Assembly (NCBI RefSeq): GCF_900078395.1
Contig: NZ_FKLA01000009.1
Span: 1,874,614 to 1,938,613 of the forward strand
DNA from: Anaerotruncus rubiinfantis
Lineage (GTDB): Bacteria > Bacillota > Clostridia > Oscillospirales > Ruminococcaceae
DNA: 64,000 bases
Reading direction: 5' to 3'
Part shown: one piece after another, positions 35,656 through 44,562 of the stretch
Layout: each line of letters starts with the position of its first letter
Position numbering within the stretch: position 1 is the stretch's first letter
Translations under genes and position numbers: made by a program
Notes under the pieces: model-generated
Told to the model about the DNA's origin: nothing
What the model saw: the letters and a program-made list of their open reading frames with translations, nothing else
Databases searched by the model: none

Positions 35656-36359
35656 TTGTCACAGCCCCCTTTCTGAGCAGCACCGCATGCGGCGGCAGCC
35701 GGGCAGCCGGCACAGCCGAAGTCCTTCTTCTTGATCGCCTTGCCCTTGGTCGTGTAGTTGACCAGCGCAATCAGCGAACCAAAGACCAGGAAACCGCCAG
35801 GCGCAAGCAAAAATACGATGATCGGGTCGCTCCAGTTGAGGGTGATCCCGTTCTGGATGCCGAGCCACGCGGCGCCGGACATCCAGGTGCCACTGCCGAG
35901 GATCTCACGGACCGAACCCATGACGAACAGGGCCAGCGTGAAGCCAATGCCCATGCCGATACCGTCGCAGGCGGAGGCGAGCACGGTGTTTTTGTTCGCG
36001 AACATCTCGGCGCGGCCGAGGATGATGCAGTTTACCACAATCAATGGCAGGAATACGCCGAGCGCGCTGTCGAGCGCGGGCGCATAGGCCTTGACCAAAA
36101 ACTGCACGATGGTGACGAAGGTCGCAATGACCACGATGTAGCACGGAATGCGGACCTTATCCGGGATGATGTTCTTGAGCAGCGAAATGACGATGTTCGA
36201 ACCGACCAGCACCACGGTGGCCGCAACGCCCATGCCGATGCCGTTGATCGCCATCGTGGTGACCGCCAGCGTCGGGCAGGTTCCGAGAATCAGGACCAGA
36301 ACCGGGTTTTCCTTGATGATGCCGTTTAAGAGAACGGCCAGATTGCTTTTCTTATTCAT
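35652..36359 (-). CDS. rnfE: Rnf complex subunit RnfE
   Basis: A 235-aa membrane subunit paralogous to RnfA with six helices; GTCPTLAVTTMAINGIG and VVNCIILGRAEMFA carry the two cluster cysteines. The C-terminus extends beyond the last helix into a tail with four cysteines, C216, C219, C225 and C233 (CxxCx5Cx7C), which could bind another metal or cluster on the cytoplasmic side. Overlaps rnfA by 4 nt and shares one base with the rnfG stop region. Confidence 0.96.
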   Translation of the reverse strand: MNKKSNLAVLLNGIIKENPVLVLILGTCPTLAVTTMAINGIGMGVAATVVLVGSNIVISLLKNIIPDKVRIPCYIVVIATFVTIVQFLVKAYAPALDSALGVFLPLIVVNCIILGRAEMFANKNTVLASACDGIGMGIGFTLALFVMGSVREILGSGTWMSGAAWLGIQNGITLNWSDPIIVFLLAPGGFLVFGSLIALVNYTTKGKAIKKKDFGCAGCPAAAACGAAQKGGCDK

Positions 36360-36880
36360 TATGCACCCTCCCCAACTGCCGCATAGGCTTCATAGGCGAT
36401 GCCGACCGCGGAGATAAACGCCTTTGAGGAAATTGTGGCGCCGGTGATTGTCTCGACGCCGGAAAGCGAACTGTCTTTGCCGATAAATTGGCCGGTGAAG
36501 GACTCGTTCCCTGTTTTGGAACCGAGTCCCGGCGTTTCCGAGTTGCCTTCGAGCAGCTTTGCGCCGGTGATTTTGCCATCGGCGCCGATGCCGACCATGA
36601 CCGGATACGCGCCGCCGAAGCCCTTCGATTCGACTTTAAAGACATATCCGGCGCCGCCGTCGTCCTTCGAGGCCTGCACCAGGCCCGTGACATCCGGCAG
36701 ATCAGTGATCGCGGTGAAATTGGTCGCGCTCGGCATAACCTCACGCATCGCCGCGTTGGTTGCGTCGAGCTCCGCCTTGTCAATCAGCGGTTTTGTAACA
36801 TTGTAGGTCGCGCCGAGCAGCCCTGCCGTTACAATGCAGATGACAGTCAGCACGATAATTGGTTTCAGTAAATCTTTCAT
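36359..36880 (-). CDS. rnfG: Rnf complex subunit RnfG
   Basis: A 173-aa subunit anchored by one N-terminal helix (about 7-26), with an extracytoplasmic FMN-binding domain. The flavinylation site is ETITGATISSKAF near residue 150, where ApbE attaches FMN through a phosphoester bond to a Thr/Ser; here the hydroxyl residue after GATI is Ser. The apbE gene upstream in the same cluster is the matching modifying enzyme. Confidence 0.95.
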   Translation of the reverse strand: MKDLLKPIIVLTVICIVTAGLLGATYNVTKPLIDKAELDATNAAMREVMPSATNFTAITDLPDVTGLVQASKDDGGAGYVFKVESKGFGGAYPVMVGIGADGKITGAKLLEGNSETPGLGSKTGNESFTGQFIGKDSSLSGVETITGATISSKAFISAVGIAYEAYAAVGEGA

Positions 36881-36895
36881 GCTTTCACCCTCCCC

Positions 36896-37879
36896 TTACT
36901 TCGCCTTCGGTGCAAAGATCGCGCCGAACGGTTTGGTGATTGTGAGCCGGTCGATATGCGGGACCAGGATGTTCATGAGCAGGATCGCGAAGGACATGCC
37001 TTCCGGATACGAGCAGAAGGTCCGGATCACCATTGTGATGAAACCGATCCCAATGCCGAAAATGACCTTGCCCTTGGTGGTAACCGGGCTGGTGGAATAG
37101 TCGGTCGCCATGAAGAAGGCGCCGATCATCACGCCGCCCGAGAGGACCGCATAGACCGGGTCCGCGCCAAACAGCAGCGCAAAAACAAAGACGCTGGCGA
37201 TGACCGAAACCGGAATCTCATAGCTGATGATGCCCTTATAGATGAGGAACACGCCGCCCAGGATGAGCGCGATTGCACAGGTCTCGCCAAGCGATCCGCC
37301 GCGCTGGCCAATGAGCATCTGCATGATACTCGGCAGTTTGTCGGTCTCACCACTTGCAATCAGGCCGAGCGGGGTCGCGGTTGCCATCGAATCCACGCCG
37401 CGCGGTGCGGTCCAATCGGTCATCCGCGTTGCAAAGGACACAAGCAAAAAGATACGAGCGGTCGCGGCCGGGTTTGCAAAGTTGCAGCCGATGCCGCCGA
37501 ACAGGCATTTCACCACGACGATCGCGATGAACGACCCGAACATCGCCATCCAGAGCGGCAGGGTCACCGGGACATTGAACGCCAGGATCATGCCGGTGAC
37601 GACCGCGCTGCAGTCCTCAATGGTGCTTTCCCGCTTGGTGATCATCGTAAAGAGCAGCTCAAACAGCATGCAGGAAAGCACACAAACCGCCGTCATAATG
37701 AGCGCCCGGAAACCGAAGAAATAGATTGCCGCGATGAGCGAGGGCACCAGAGCCGCCGCTACAGTCAGCATAATTTTACGGGTGTTGATTGAATCTTTGA
37801 TATGAGGCGATGGGGTTACCATCAATTTGGAATTTTCCACCGTCTGGGTTTCTTTCTCCGTTACATTTGTTGTAGCCAA
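36896..37879 (-). CDS. rnfD: Rnf complex subunit RnfD
   Basis: A 327-aa multi-helix membrane subunit, homologue of NqrB, that carries covalent FMN and takes part in ion translocation. It shows SPHIKDSINTRKIMLTVAAALVPS near the start, FANPAATARIFLLVSFA, the flavin-site stretch DSMATATPLGLI and VISFSYPEGMSFAI-like FCSYPEGMSFAILLMN at the end. The start at 37879 has GGAGG upstream. It stands 18 nt after rnfC. Confidence 0.96.
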   Translation of the reverse strand: MATTNVTEKETQTVENSKLMVTPSPHIKDSINTRKIMLTVAAALVPSLIAAIYFFGFRALIMTAVCVLSCMLFELLFTMITKRESTIEDCSAVVTGMILAFNVPVTLPLWMAMFGSFIAIVVVKCLFGGIGCNFANPAATARIFLLVSFATRMTDWTAPRGVDSMATATPLGLIASGETDKLPSIMQMLIGQRGGSLGETCAIALILGGVFLIYKGIISYEIPVSVIASVFVFALLFGADPVYAVLSGGVMIGAFFMATDYSTSPVTTKGKVIFGIGIGFITMVIRTFCSYPEGMSFAILLMNILVPHIDRLTITKPFGAIFAPKAK

Positions 37880-37896
37880 CTGGTTTTCCTCCTATC

Positions 37897-39207
37897 CTAC
37901 TTTTTTGCCGCGGCGCGCAGCTTCTGTTTTGCCATCTTGTTCGAGAAGGTAAGCCCTCTCTTCGCAGGGCAAACATAGGAGCAGCTTCCGCATTCCATGC
38001 AAAGCATGACCTTCAGCTTGTTCAGCATGTCAAGATCGTCCCGCTCATACGCAAGCTCGATCTGGCGCGGCATCAGATGATACGGGCAGGCCTGCACACA
38101 TCTGCCGCAGCGGATGCACGGATGCTCGGGTTCGACGACCGTCTGGGATTCGTCGAAAACCAGCAGGGCATTGTTGTTTTTTAAGACGGGATAGGCGTCG
38201 TCAAAGATCGCGATGCCCATCATCGGGCCGCCCATCAGCATCTTCTTAGGCGTTCCTTTATAGCCACCGCAGAAGGCTACCACATCGGCGAAATGTGCGC
38301 CGATGGGAGCGATAACGTTCTTCGCTTCCATAATTGCGCCGCCGTCGACTGTCAGGCATTTGGTGACAAGCGGCATGCCGGTGCGCAGGTACTGGCCGAT
38401 GAAAGCGGTGGAGGTGATGTTGTGGACGATGACGCCCGCGTCGCTCGGAAGCTGGCCTTCTTTGACCACACGGCCGGTCGTCTCAAAGATCGCAACCTTT
38501 TCAGCGCCCTTCGGATAGATCGACCGCAGGCTCGCCACTTCGATGCTGGGGTCGTCCGCGGTCATGCGGCGCAGCATCTCGATCGCCTGGGGCTTGTTGT
38601 TCTCCACCGCGATCTTCACCTGGGTGATGCCCACATATTTTTTGATAGCCGCGATTCCGGCCATCACATCATCCGCACGTTCCATGATCGTGCGGTAGTC
38701 GCTGGTTATGTACGGCTCGCACTCGGCGGCATTGACCACCAGCGTATCGACCTCGGACAGATTTTTCGGATTCAGCTTGATGTGCGACGGGAATCCCGCG
38801 CCGCCAAGCCCCACCAATCCGGAAGCCCGGATTGCTTTGACAAAATCCGCATGGTTCTCAATGACTGGGGGCTTTACATTTTCGTCGACGGTCTGTTCCC
38901 CATCGCTTTCGATGATGACAACCTGGGTACGCGCTCCCATATTGGTGACGATCTCCTCAATCGACTTGACGGTACCCGATACGCTCGAATGGACCGGCGC
39001 GCTCAAAAACGCGTCCGAATCCCCAATCAGCGTTCCCACCTTTACGGTATCGCCTTTTGCGACGACGGGCTTACACGGAGGGCCCATGTGCTGCGACATC
39101 GATATGCAGACTTCCTGCGGTATCGGCATCGCGGCGCTCGGGCAGTTTTCCGTATTCTTGAAGTGTCCGATTTTCGCACCCTTCATGGTCTTCTGCAAAA
39201 AACTCAT
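37897..39207 (-). CDS. rnfC: Rnf complex subunit RnfC
   Basis: A 436-aa peripheral subunit that exchanges electrons with NAD+. The N-terminal half carries the NuoF-like nucleotide/FMN-binding fold with VGLGGAGFPSHIKL; the C-terminal part has two [4Fe-4S] motifs, CIRCGRCVQACP and CMECGSCSYVCPAKR. The N-terminal SxHxGPPCKPVVAKGDTVKVG biotinyl-like strand is typical. It opens the rnf genes, 68 nt after the Gx-transporter-like gene. Confidence 0.97.
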   Translation of the reverse strand: MSFLQKTMKGAKIGHFKNTENCPSAAMPIPQEVCISMSQHMGPPCKPVVAKGDTVKVGTLIGDSDAFLSAPVHSSVSGTVKSIEEIVTNMGARTQVVIIESDGEQTVDENVKPPVIENHADFVKAIRASGLVGLGGAGFPSHIKLNPKNLSEVDTLVVNAAECEPYITSDYRTIMERADDVMAGIAAIKKYVGITQVKIAVENNKPQAIEMLRRMTADDPSIEVASLRSIYPKGAEKVAIFETTGRVVKEGQLPSDAGVIVHNITSTAFIGQYLRTGMPLVTKCLTVDGGAIMEAKNVIAPIGAHFADVVAFCGGYKGTPKKMLMGGPMMGIAIFDDAYPVLKNNNALLVFDESQTVVEPEHPCIRCGRCVQACPYHLMPRQIELAYERDDLDMLNKLKVMLCMECGSCSYVCPAKRGLTFSNKMAKQKLRAAAKK

Positions 39208-39274
39208 TTCCCATTTCCTCCTCTGAGAATATTGACCTTCCAGGACACCCTAATTCCGACGCCCAAAACGGGAA

Positions 39275-39778
39275 TCAGAAGAAGAATCTGTTTAAATGCG
39301 GCATCAGATACCGCAGCAGCATTCCGGTGATCACACCCATTGCAACCCCCGAAATCATCAGCACCGGCAGATAGTATACCACAGCCGTGCTCCCAAGGAC
39401 AAGCATTGCCATCAAAATTTGCCCCACATTGTGGGATACACCTCCGCAGACGCTCAGGAAGGTATCGCTGAACTTTTTCTCCCCAAACAGCAGGAGAATC
39501 AGCATCACCGACACCGAAAGCAGTCCGCCGGCAAGACTCATTGCGGCGCCGACCGCGCCGCGCGTCAAAAACACAAAAAACGACTTGAGCAGGGCGAGGG
39601 TGTAAGCCTCCCGCCTGCCAAGACAGAATAAGCAGTACATTGTCACGATGTTAGAAAGCCCAGGCTTAATGCCGGGGATCGGGATAAGCCCGGCAAAACC
39701 GGATTCCACAAAGCTCAGCACCATCGAAAGTGCGAAAAGCAAGCCGAGGAGCGCAACCCGTGAAGCCCGGTATTTCAT
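39275..39778 (-). CDS. Gx transporter-like membrane protein (Hpre_diP_synt_I family)
   Basis: A 167-aa hydrophobic protein with about five helices. It has the family's PGIKPGLSNIVTMYCLF, TRGAVGAAMSLAGGLLSV and GGVSHNVGQILMA. The family was named after heptaprenyl diphosphate synthase component I but is now usually called Gx transporter. It is commonly found beside apbE and rnf genes; a role in supplying flavin or a quinone-like compound to the electron-transfer system is speculative. It overlaps apbE by 4 nt. Confidence 0.82.
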   Translation of the reverse strand: MKYRASRVALLGLLFALSMVLSFVESGFAGLIPIPGIKPGLSNIVTMYCLFCLGRREAYTLALLKSFFVFLTRGAVGAAMSLAGGLLSVSVMLILLLFGEKKFSDTFLSVCGGVSHNVGQILMAMLVLGSTAVVYYLPVLMISGVAMGVITGMLLRYLMPHLNRFFF

Positions 39779-40839
39779 GACGCCACCTCAAAGTGGTATC
39801 CGCCGGTACTGTCCGCGGGCTGAAATTGTGCCCGCAGACTTTCGGAAACATAGATGTTTTTATCTCGGTCAACCGCGATGATACCGCATTCAAGCGTATC
39901 CAGGTTTTCCAATACGAAATCCCGTCCACTGATGAACAGGTATGTGGACATAAAGTCGGCGTAGGCGCCGTCCGGAGACACCACCGAAACCGACATGAGG
40001 TCGCTCTCAGCAGGATAACCGGTGCGCGGGTCGAGTATGTGGTGGTAACGAACGCCGTCCTGCTCGAAAAAGCGCTCGTAGTCGCCAGAGGTTGCCATCG
40101 TGCTGTCAGGCAGGCTCACCACCGCGAGAAACTGGTTCTCCGGGCCGCGCGGATCGCGCACGCCAAACCGGAACGGTTCGCCGTCCGGCTTTCCCCCGAT
40201 GACCATGAGGTTCCCGCCAATCGAGATGTAGCCGGAGGTAATCCCATAATCCTGCGCGACCCTGCGCGCTACGTCGCAGGCATAGCCTTTCGCAACGCCG
40301 CCCACGTCAACCGCCTGCCCTTCGCGGGAAAGCATCGCGGTGTAGCCGCCCTTTCCATCCGCGCCGAGCTGGATTTCACTGTAGCCGACCAGCTTCAGCA
40401 GTTCTTCAATCTTCCCGGCGGAGGGCACCTTCGGATGCAGGCCAGTGATGCCCCATTCGGCCGCAAGCGGGGCGACCGTCACATCAAAAAGGCCGCCCGA
40501 AAGCTCCCCGAAACCTTTACACCGCGCCAGCAGCGCATAGGTGTCCTCCGAGACCGCCACCGGTTCTTTCCCGGCATTTTCATTGAGACGGCTGATTTCG
40601 GAATCTTTTATGTACATCGACATGGTGTCCTCGATCCCCCGCAACGCTGCTTCGATCGCGTCCTTTGCTTCCTGCGCCTTCTCGCCGTATAATTTATATT
40701 CCACAAAGGTATCCATCAAGAACGAGGTTCCGACCACCGGCGTATCCCGCCGGACGCGGTACCCGTTCCAGACCCCGGTCGCCGCAAGCAGAAGCAGCAA
40801 AGCAGCGGCAAGGATCACAAATATTCTTTTTTGAGCCAA
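39775..40839 (-). CDS. apbE: FAD:protein FMN transferase ApbE
   Basis: Mg-dependent flavin transferase that cleaves FAD and links FMN to RnfG and RnfD. The 354-aa protein has an N-terminal membrane helix (about 5-24, no lipobox Cys) and the ApbE fold: MSMYIKDSEISRLN, DVTVAPLAAEWG, the FAD-site DVGGVAKGYACD, ISIGGNLMVIG, and a C-terminal GDYERFFEQDGVRYHHILDPRTGYP. The start is TTG 40839 after AAGGAAC. It is the first gene of the apbE-Gx-rnfCDGEAB unit. Confidence 0.95.
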   Translation of the reverse strand: MAQKRIFVILAAALLLLLAATGVWNGYRVRRDTPVVGTSFLMDTFVEYKLYGEKAQEAKDAIEAALRGIEDTMSMYIKDSEISRLNENAGKEPVAVSEDTYALLARCKGFGELSGGLFDVTVAPLAAEWGITGLHPKVPSAGKIEELLKLVGYSEIQLGADGKGGYTAMLSREGQAVDVGGVAKGYACDVARRVAQDYGITSGYISIGGNLMVIGGKPDGEPFRFGVRDPRGPENQFLAVVSLPDSTMATSGDYERFFEQDGVRYHHILDPRTGYPAESDLMSVSVVSPDGAYADFMSTYLFISGRDFVLENLDTLECGIIAVDRDKNIYVSESLRAQFQPADSTGGYHFEVAS

Positions 40840-40907
40840 CGAATTGTTCCTTTCCTACAGGGATTGACAGTATTTTTTGAACATTTTGACAAAATTCTAA
40901 CGATACG

Positions 40908-40934
40908 GAAAACACCCCGCTTAGTGCGGGGTGT
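40908..40934 (-). terminator. Intrinsic terminator after the CD1247-like gene
   Basis: ACACCCCGC (40912-40920) pairs with GCGGGGTGT (40926-40934), loop of five. On the minus strand TTTT follows. It separates the efp unit from apbE-rnf. Confidence 0.8.
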
Positions 40935-40961
40935 CCCAGAACTGATTCAGTTTTGAATCAA

Positions 40962-41414
40962 TTACTCTTCGCATTTGTCGTTTCCCTCTTCGTCAGCATC
41001 TTCTTCGAGATCGAACTCCAGAAGCTCCCCGCAGTTCGGGCAGGTGGTCTGTCCTTCCTCAAGCATATCGGAATCGATGCAGACAATATCCCCGCAGGTC
41101 GGGCAGCAGACTTCATAGATGTCCCCGTCGAGGTAATCCCCGTCGTCCTCATCGTCACAGCTGCACTCGTCGCAGTCACACTCGTCATCCGAAAGCTCAT
41201 AGAACTCCTCTTCCAGGGTTCCGAGATCCTCGTCGATGGTGTCGACCTGCTCCGAAAGTTCGTCAACTTCCGCTTCCAGGTCCGCGATGGTCAGCGCCAT
41301 ATCGTCGATCGCGCCGATCAGCGCGTTGATGATCTTGCCTTCCTTGGTGGAATCGTCGATTCCGAGGCCCTCTGCCAGTCCTTTGATATATGCTGCTCTT
41401 TCGGTAATGGTCAT
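40962..41414 (-). CDS. CD1247-like protein with C-terminal zinc ribbon
   Basis: A 150-aa acidic protein. The N-terminal 70 residues (TERAAYIKGLAEGLGIDDSTKEGKII..., then an Asp/Glu-rich coiled-coil stretch) match the CD1247 N-terminal domain found in Clostridia. A run of cysteines among acids (CDCDECSC, 79-86) follows, then a zinc ribbon formed by CPTC (104-107) and CPNC (125-128). Function unknown. The ATG at 41414 follows GGAGGC; an in-frame extension upstream would run through efp. It lies 46 nt after efp and is probably cotranscribed. Confidence 0.85.
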   Translation of the reverse strand: MTITERAAYIKGLAEGLGIDDSTKEGKIINALIGAIDDMALTIADLEAEVDELSEQVDTIDEDLGTLEEEFYELSDDECDCDECSCDDEDDGDYLDGDIYEVCCPTCGDIVCIDSDMLEEGQTTCPNCGELLEFDLEEDADEEGNDKCEE

Positions 41415-41460
41415 CCTGATAGCCTCCCTTATCTTTCCATTTCTATTCAATCCAATGTGG

Positions 41461-42018
41461 TTATGCGCGCTCCATGTATTCGCCGGTACGGGTGTCGACC
41501 TTGATGCGGTCGCCTTCCTCGATAAACAGCGGAACCTTGATCTCAGCGCCGGTTTCGAGGATCGCGGGCTTGGTTGCATTGGTCGCGGTGTCGCCCTTGA
41601 AGCCCGGATCGGTCTTGGTGACTTCCAGCTCCACAAAGAACGGCGGCTCAACGCCAAACACATTTCCCTTGTAGGAGAGAACCTTGCAGTCCATGTTCTC
41701 CTTGACAAACTTAAAGTTGTCCCCGAGCACGCTTGCATTGATGGGGATGTTCTCGTAGGTCTCGTTGTCCATGAAATAGTAAAGGTCGCCGTCCTGATAA
41801 AGGTACTGCATGTCCTTGCGCTCGACATAAGCGGTCGGGTATTTGTCGGTCGGGCTGAAGGTTTTCTCAGTCACCGCGCCGGAGATCACGTTGCGGATCT
41901 TGGTGCGCACGAATGCAGCGCCTTTGCCGGGTTTCACGTGCTGGAACTCAATAATCTGGACAACGTTGCCGTCCATCTCAAAAGTTACGCCATTTCTGAA
42001 ATCCCCTGCTGAAATCAT
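41461..42018 (-). CDS. efp: Elongation factor P
   Basis: Binds between P and E sites of ribosomes stalled at polyproline and speeds peptide-bond formation. The 185-aa protein has the three beta-barrel domains; the loop tip is PGKGAAF with K32, the position modified in some bacteria. No EpmA or YmfI-type modification gene is near. The C-terminal [19 protein letters not shown] is the family end. It has its own promoter and lies downstream of pepP, a conserved Firmicutes arrangement. Confidence 0.98.
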   Translation of the reverse strand: MISAGDFRNGVTFEMDGNVVQIIEFQHVKPGKGAAFVRTKIRNVISGAVTEKTFSPTDKYPTAYVERKDMQYLYQDGDLYYFMDNETYENIPINASVLGDNFKFVKENMDCKVLSYKGNVFGVEPPFFVELEVTKTDPGFKGDTATNATKPAILETGAEIKVPLFIEEGDRIKVDTRTGEYMERA

Positions 42019-42103
42019 ATATTTACCTCCAAAAGTTCTGATACATCTTTGCTTCCAACGTTATTACGCAGGTTAAAATTGTACCGTTCAGATTAACACT
42101 CTA

Positions 42104-42132
42104 ATTCTATATTAAAACCACAAATATTGCAA
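42104..42132 (-). promoter_or_regulatory. Promoter of efp
   Basis: Minus strand TTGCAA-N17-TAGAAT, about 85 nt before the efp ATG, in the 159-nt gap after pepP. Confidence 0.7.
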
Positions 42133-42177
42133 GCCCTTTTCGTAGATAATTGGCAGTTTCCAGCCGTTTTTCCATTT

Positions 42178-43254
42178 TCAGAGAACCACCAGTTCGCTTC
42201 CGGACGCAGTCAGATCCATATAGCCATCCTCCGTGACCAGCACCATGTTCTCGGTGCGCACGCCGAACCGCCCTTCCAGATAGATGCCCGGTTCGACGGT
42301 GATCACCATACCAGGCGCGCAAAACGCCTGCGAACGCGGCGCAAAGGCAGGCTGCTCGTGGATTTCAAGCCCCAGCGAATGACCGGTGCTGTGTCCGAAG
42401 CATGCCCCATAGCCCGCCCCGGCAATCAGGTCGCGCGCAGCGGCATCCACAGCGGCGCAGGAGGCGCCCGGCTTCACCGCGGACATCGCGGCCTTCTGCG
42501 CAGCCCCAACGATCTCGTAAATCCTGCGCTGCTCATCGCTCACCTGTCCCACGGCCACCGTCCGGGTCATATCCGAGCAATAACCGTTCACCACGCACCC
42601 GAAGTCCATCGTGATAAAATCCCCCGGTTCCACCACCTTACCGGTCGGCACGCCGTGAGGCATCGAGGAATGCGCGCCTGACACAACTATGAAGTCAAAA
42701 GCAGGGCGTTCGGAACCATTCCGGTAGCAGAAATCGAGCAGCTCGCCCGCGATCTGCCGGTCGGTCATCCCGGGCTGGATGTATTCGCAGATGTGGGAAA
42801 ACGCCGCGTCCGTGATCGCCTGCGCCGCCCTGATATGCTTGATTTCCTCCGGCGATTTGGTCATCCGCAGTTCGCGGATGATCCGGCTCAGGCTGTCATT
42901 CATAACAAAGCCGATATCCGGCAGCTTTTCATTATAACCGAGATAGTCGGATACCGTAAGGTATTCGCTTTCAATGCCGAGGCTTTTGACATTGTGCTTT
43001 TTGCAGAGTTCCAAAAGCTGCTCATAGAGCCGTTCCTGCAAAATCACTTCGCAGCCCTTCACGACCTGCCGCGCCTTCTCGACATACCGGAAATCGATCA
43101 CCAGATAGGCCGCCTCCCGCGTCACAAGCAGCGTCCCCGCCGAGGACTGCATACCGGTGAAATAAAGCCGGTCGACGTCCGACGTGATGAGGACCGCGTC
43201 AAATTCTTCCGTCATCCGGGATACCAGCGACGCGATCCGTACGTTTTGTTCCAT
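42178..43254 (-). CDS. pepP: M24-family Xaa-Pro aminopeptidase
   Basis: A 358-aa pita-bread metalloaminopeptidase that removes an N-terminal residue preceding proline. The N-terminal creatinase domain (to about 130) precedes the catalytic domain, whose metal ligands lie in DFGCVVNGYCSDMTR (two Asp), GHSTGHSLGLEIHE (His), TVEPGIY (Glu) and GVRTEN (Glu). It is followed by efp and preceded by aroQ, a common order. Confidence 0.95.
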   Translation of the reverse strand: MEQNVRIASLVSRMTEEFDAVLITSDVDRLYFTGMQSSAGTLLVTREAAYLVIDFRYVEKARQVVKGCEVILQERLYEQLLELCKKHNVKSLGIESEYLTVSDYLGYNEKLPDIGFVMNDSLSRIIRELRMTKSPEEIKHIRAAQAITDAAFSHICEYIQPGMTDRQIAGELLDFCYRNGSERPAFDFIVVSGAHSSMPHGVPTGKVVEPGDFITMDFGCVVNGYCSDMTRTVAVGQVSDEQRRIYEIVGAAQKAAMSAVKPGASCAAVDAAARDLIAGAGYGACFGHSTGHSLGLEIHEQPAFAPRSQAFCAPGMVITVEPGIYLEGRFGVRTENMVLVTEDGYMDLTASGSELVVL

Positions 43255-43264
43255 TCTCCCCGCC

Positions 43265-43696
43265 TCATTTCATCCGGGCAAGCGCGTCGAGCGCCACCAG
43301 GTAGCTGTGTTTCCCGAATCCGAAAATCCCGCCCGCGCAGACCGGCGCGATAACCGAAGTATGCCGGAATTCCTCCCGCGCGTGCACGTTCGAAAGGTGA
43401 ACCTCGATCACCGGGATTTTGATCGCGGCGATCGCGTCACGGATAGCAATGCTGTAATGGGTGTAAGCGCCCGCGTTGAGCACCACCCCGTCAAAAGCGG
43501 TACGCGCCTCGTGGAGCTTATCGATGATCGCGCCCTCGTGGTTCGACTGGAAGATTTCGCAGTCGAGGCCAAGCTCCTCTGCGTGCACAAGGATTTCCGC
43601 ATTGATGTCGGCGATGCCTTCGGTCCCGTAATGGTCCGGTTCACGGATTCCCACCAGATTGAGGTTTGGCCCATGGATGACCAGCACCTTTTTCAT
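43265..43696 (-). CDS. aroQ: Type II 3-dehydroquinate dehydratase
   Basis: Third step of the shikimate pathway. The 143-aa dodecameric-type enzyme shows GPNLNLVGIREPDHYG with the catalytic Tyr23, NAGAYTHYSIAIRDAI, and EVHLSNVHAREEFRHTSV. Its start overlaps the upstream TIM-barrel gene by 4 nt (ATGA-type overlap), so the two are translationally coupled. No other aro genes are nearby. Confidence 0.97.
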   Translation of the reverse strand: MKKVLVIHGPNLNLVGIREPDHYGTEGIADINAEILVHAEELGLDCEIFQSNHEGAIIDKLHEARTAFDGVVLNAGAYTHYSIAIRDAIAAIKIPVIEVHLSNVHAREEFRHTSVIAPVCAGGIFGFGKHSYLVALDALARMK

Positions 43697-44562
43697 AATT
43701 TCCTGCCCCCTGCCAAAATATACATTTCCTTCATTTTTGCGGCATCCTCCGCCTGGGTCCCGGCCGACTCACAGATGATGGTCGGCGTGCAGTCTTTTTT
43801 AACCAACAGCTCCGCAAGCGGCTCAAAATCCGGCCCGAAAATCGTGTCCGCAAAAGTCAAGTGCATTTTCTCACCGCCCGGGTTGGTGTATTGGATTTTG
43901 CTGAAATGCGCATGAAAGGTCCGCATCCGGTCAGCTCCGATCGCGTTTTCCATCTTTTCAAAGACCGCAGAAAACGCCTCCGGGGAGTTCATCCCGCCGA
44001 AGGTGCGGGCGTTCAGGTGCCCGAAATCGATGCAGGGCAGCATCCGGTCGTCGAGCCGGCAGAGCGTGAGCACCTCTTCGAGCGTACCGAGCTGGTTTGC
44101 CTTGCCCATCGTCTCCGGGCACATATGGATGTGCGAAAGCCCCTCCGCGTCGAGCGCCGCGATACATTTGCGAAAGGTGTCAGAGGCGAGCGCGAGCGCT
44201 TCCTCCCGGCTGATTTTGCCGCAGGAACCGGTGTGAATCACGATCCGGTCACCGCCCAGCGCGTTCACCGCGCGCGCCGACTGCAGGACGTAGTCGATAC
44301 TCTTCTCCCGTTTTTCCGGCTCAACACTCGACATCGAAATATAATACGGCGCGTGCACCGAAAGCTGGATATCCTTTTCGGCCGCCACCACGCCAAACTC
44401 CCGCGCCGCCTCCTGCGAGATGCGCACACCGCGGCCGCACTGGTATTCGAACGCCGAAAGCCCCATACCCACGAGATAATCCGGCACCTGTATATTCTTT
44501 TTAAAGCCCTGCGCCGTAAAGCTGTCAGACGTCCCGGCCGGGCCGAACCTTATTTTTTTCAT
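43693..44562 (-). CDS. Endonuclease IV-like TIM-barrel protein
   Basis: A 289-aa xylose-isomerase/AP-endonuclease-2 type TIM barrel. KIRFGPAGTSDSF, SVHAPYYI, RIVIHTGSCG, CPETMGK, CIDFGHLNAR and FHAHFSKIQYT put His, Glu and Asp at the positions of metal ligands in Nfo-type endonuclease IV. Real endonuclease IV is usually similar in length, so AP-site cleavage is possible, but sugar-phosphate isomerases share the fold and I cannot decide. ATG 44562 follows GGAGG at close spacing and lies inside the 3' end of yqeG (38-nt overlap). Confidence 0.75.
   Translation of the reverse strand: MKKIRFGPAGTSDSFTAQGFKKNIQVPDYLVGMGLSAFEYQCGRGVRISQEAAREFGVVAAEKDIQLSVHAPYYISMSSVEPEKREKSIDYVLQSARAVNALGGDRIVIHTGSCGKISREEALALASDTFRKCIAALDAEGLSHIHMCPETMGKANQLGTLEEVLTLCRLDDRMLPCIDFGHLNARTFGGMNSPEAFSAVFEKMENAIGADRMRTFHAHFSKIQYTNPGGEKMHLTFADTIFGPDFEPLAELLVKKDCTPTIICESAGTQAEDAAKMKEMYILAGGRKL

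Noticed and set aside
40840..40907. Promoter for apbE-rnf (TTGTCA in the gap, minus strand)
   Set aside because: No acceptable -10 at a usual distance (best match only three of six bases), so it is not listed, although a promoter is expected here.
41415..41828. In-frame upstream extension of the CD1247-like gene (to 288 aa)
   Set aside because: It would run through efp in another frame; the ATG at 41414 has a GGAGG site and begins the homologous part.
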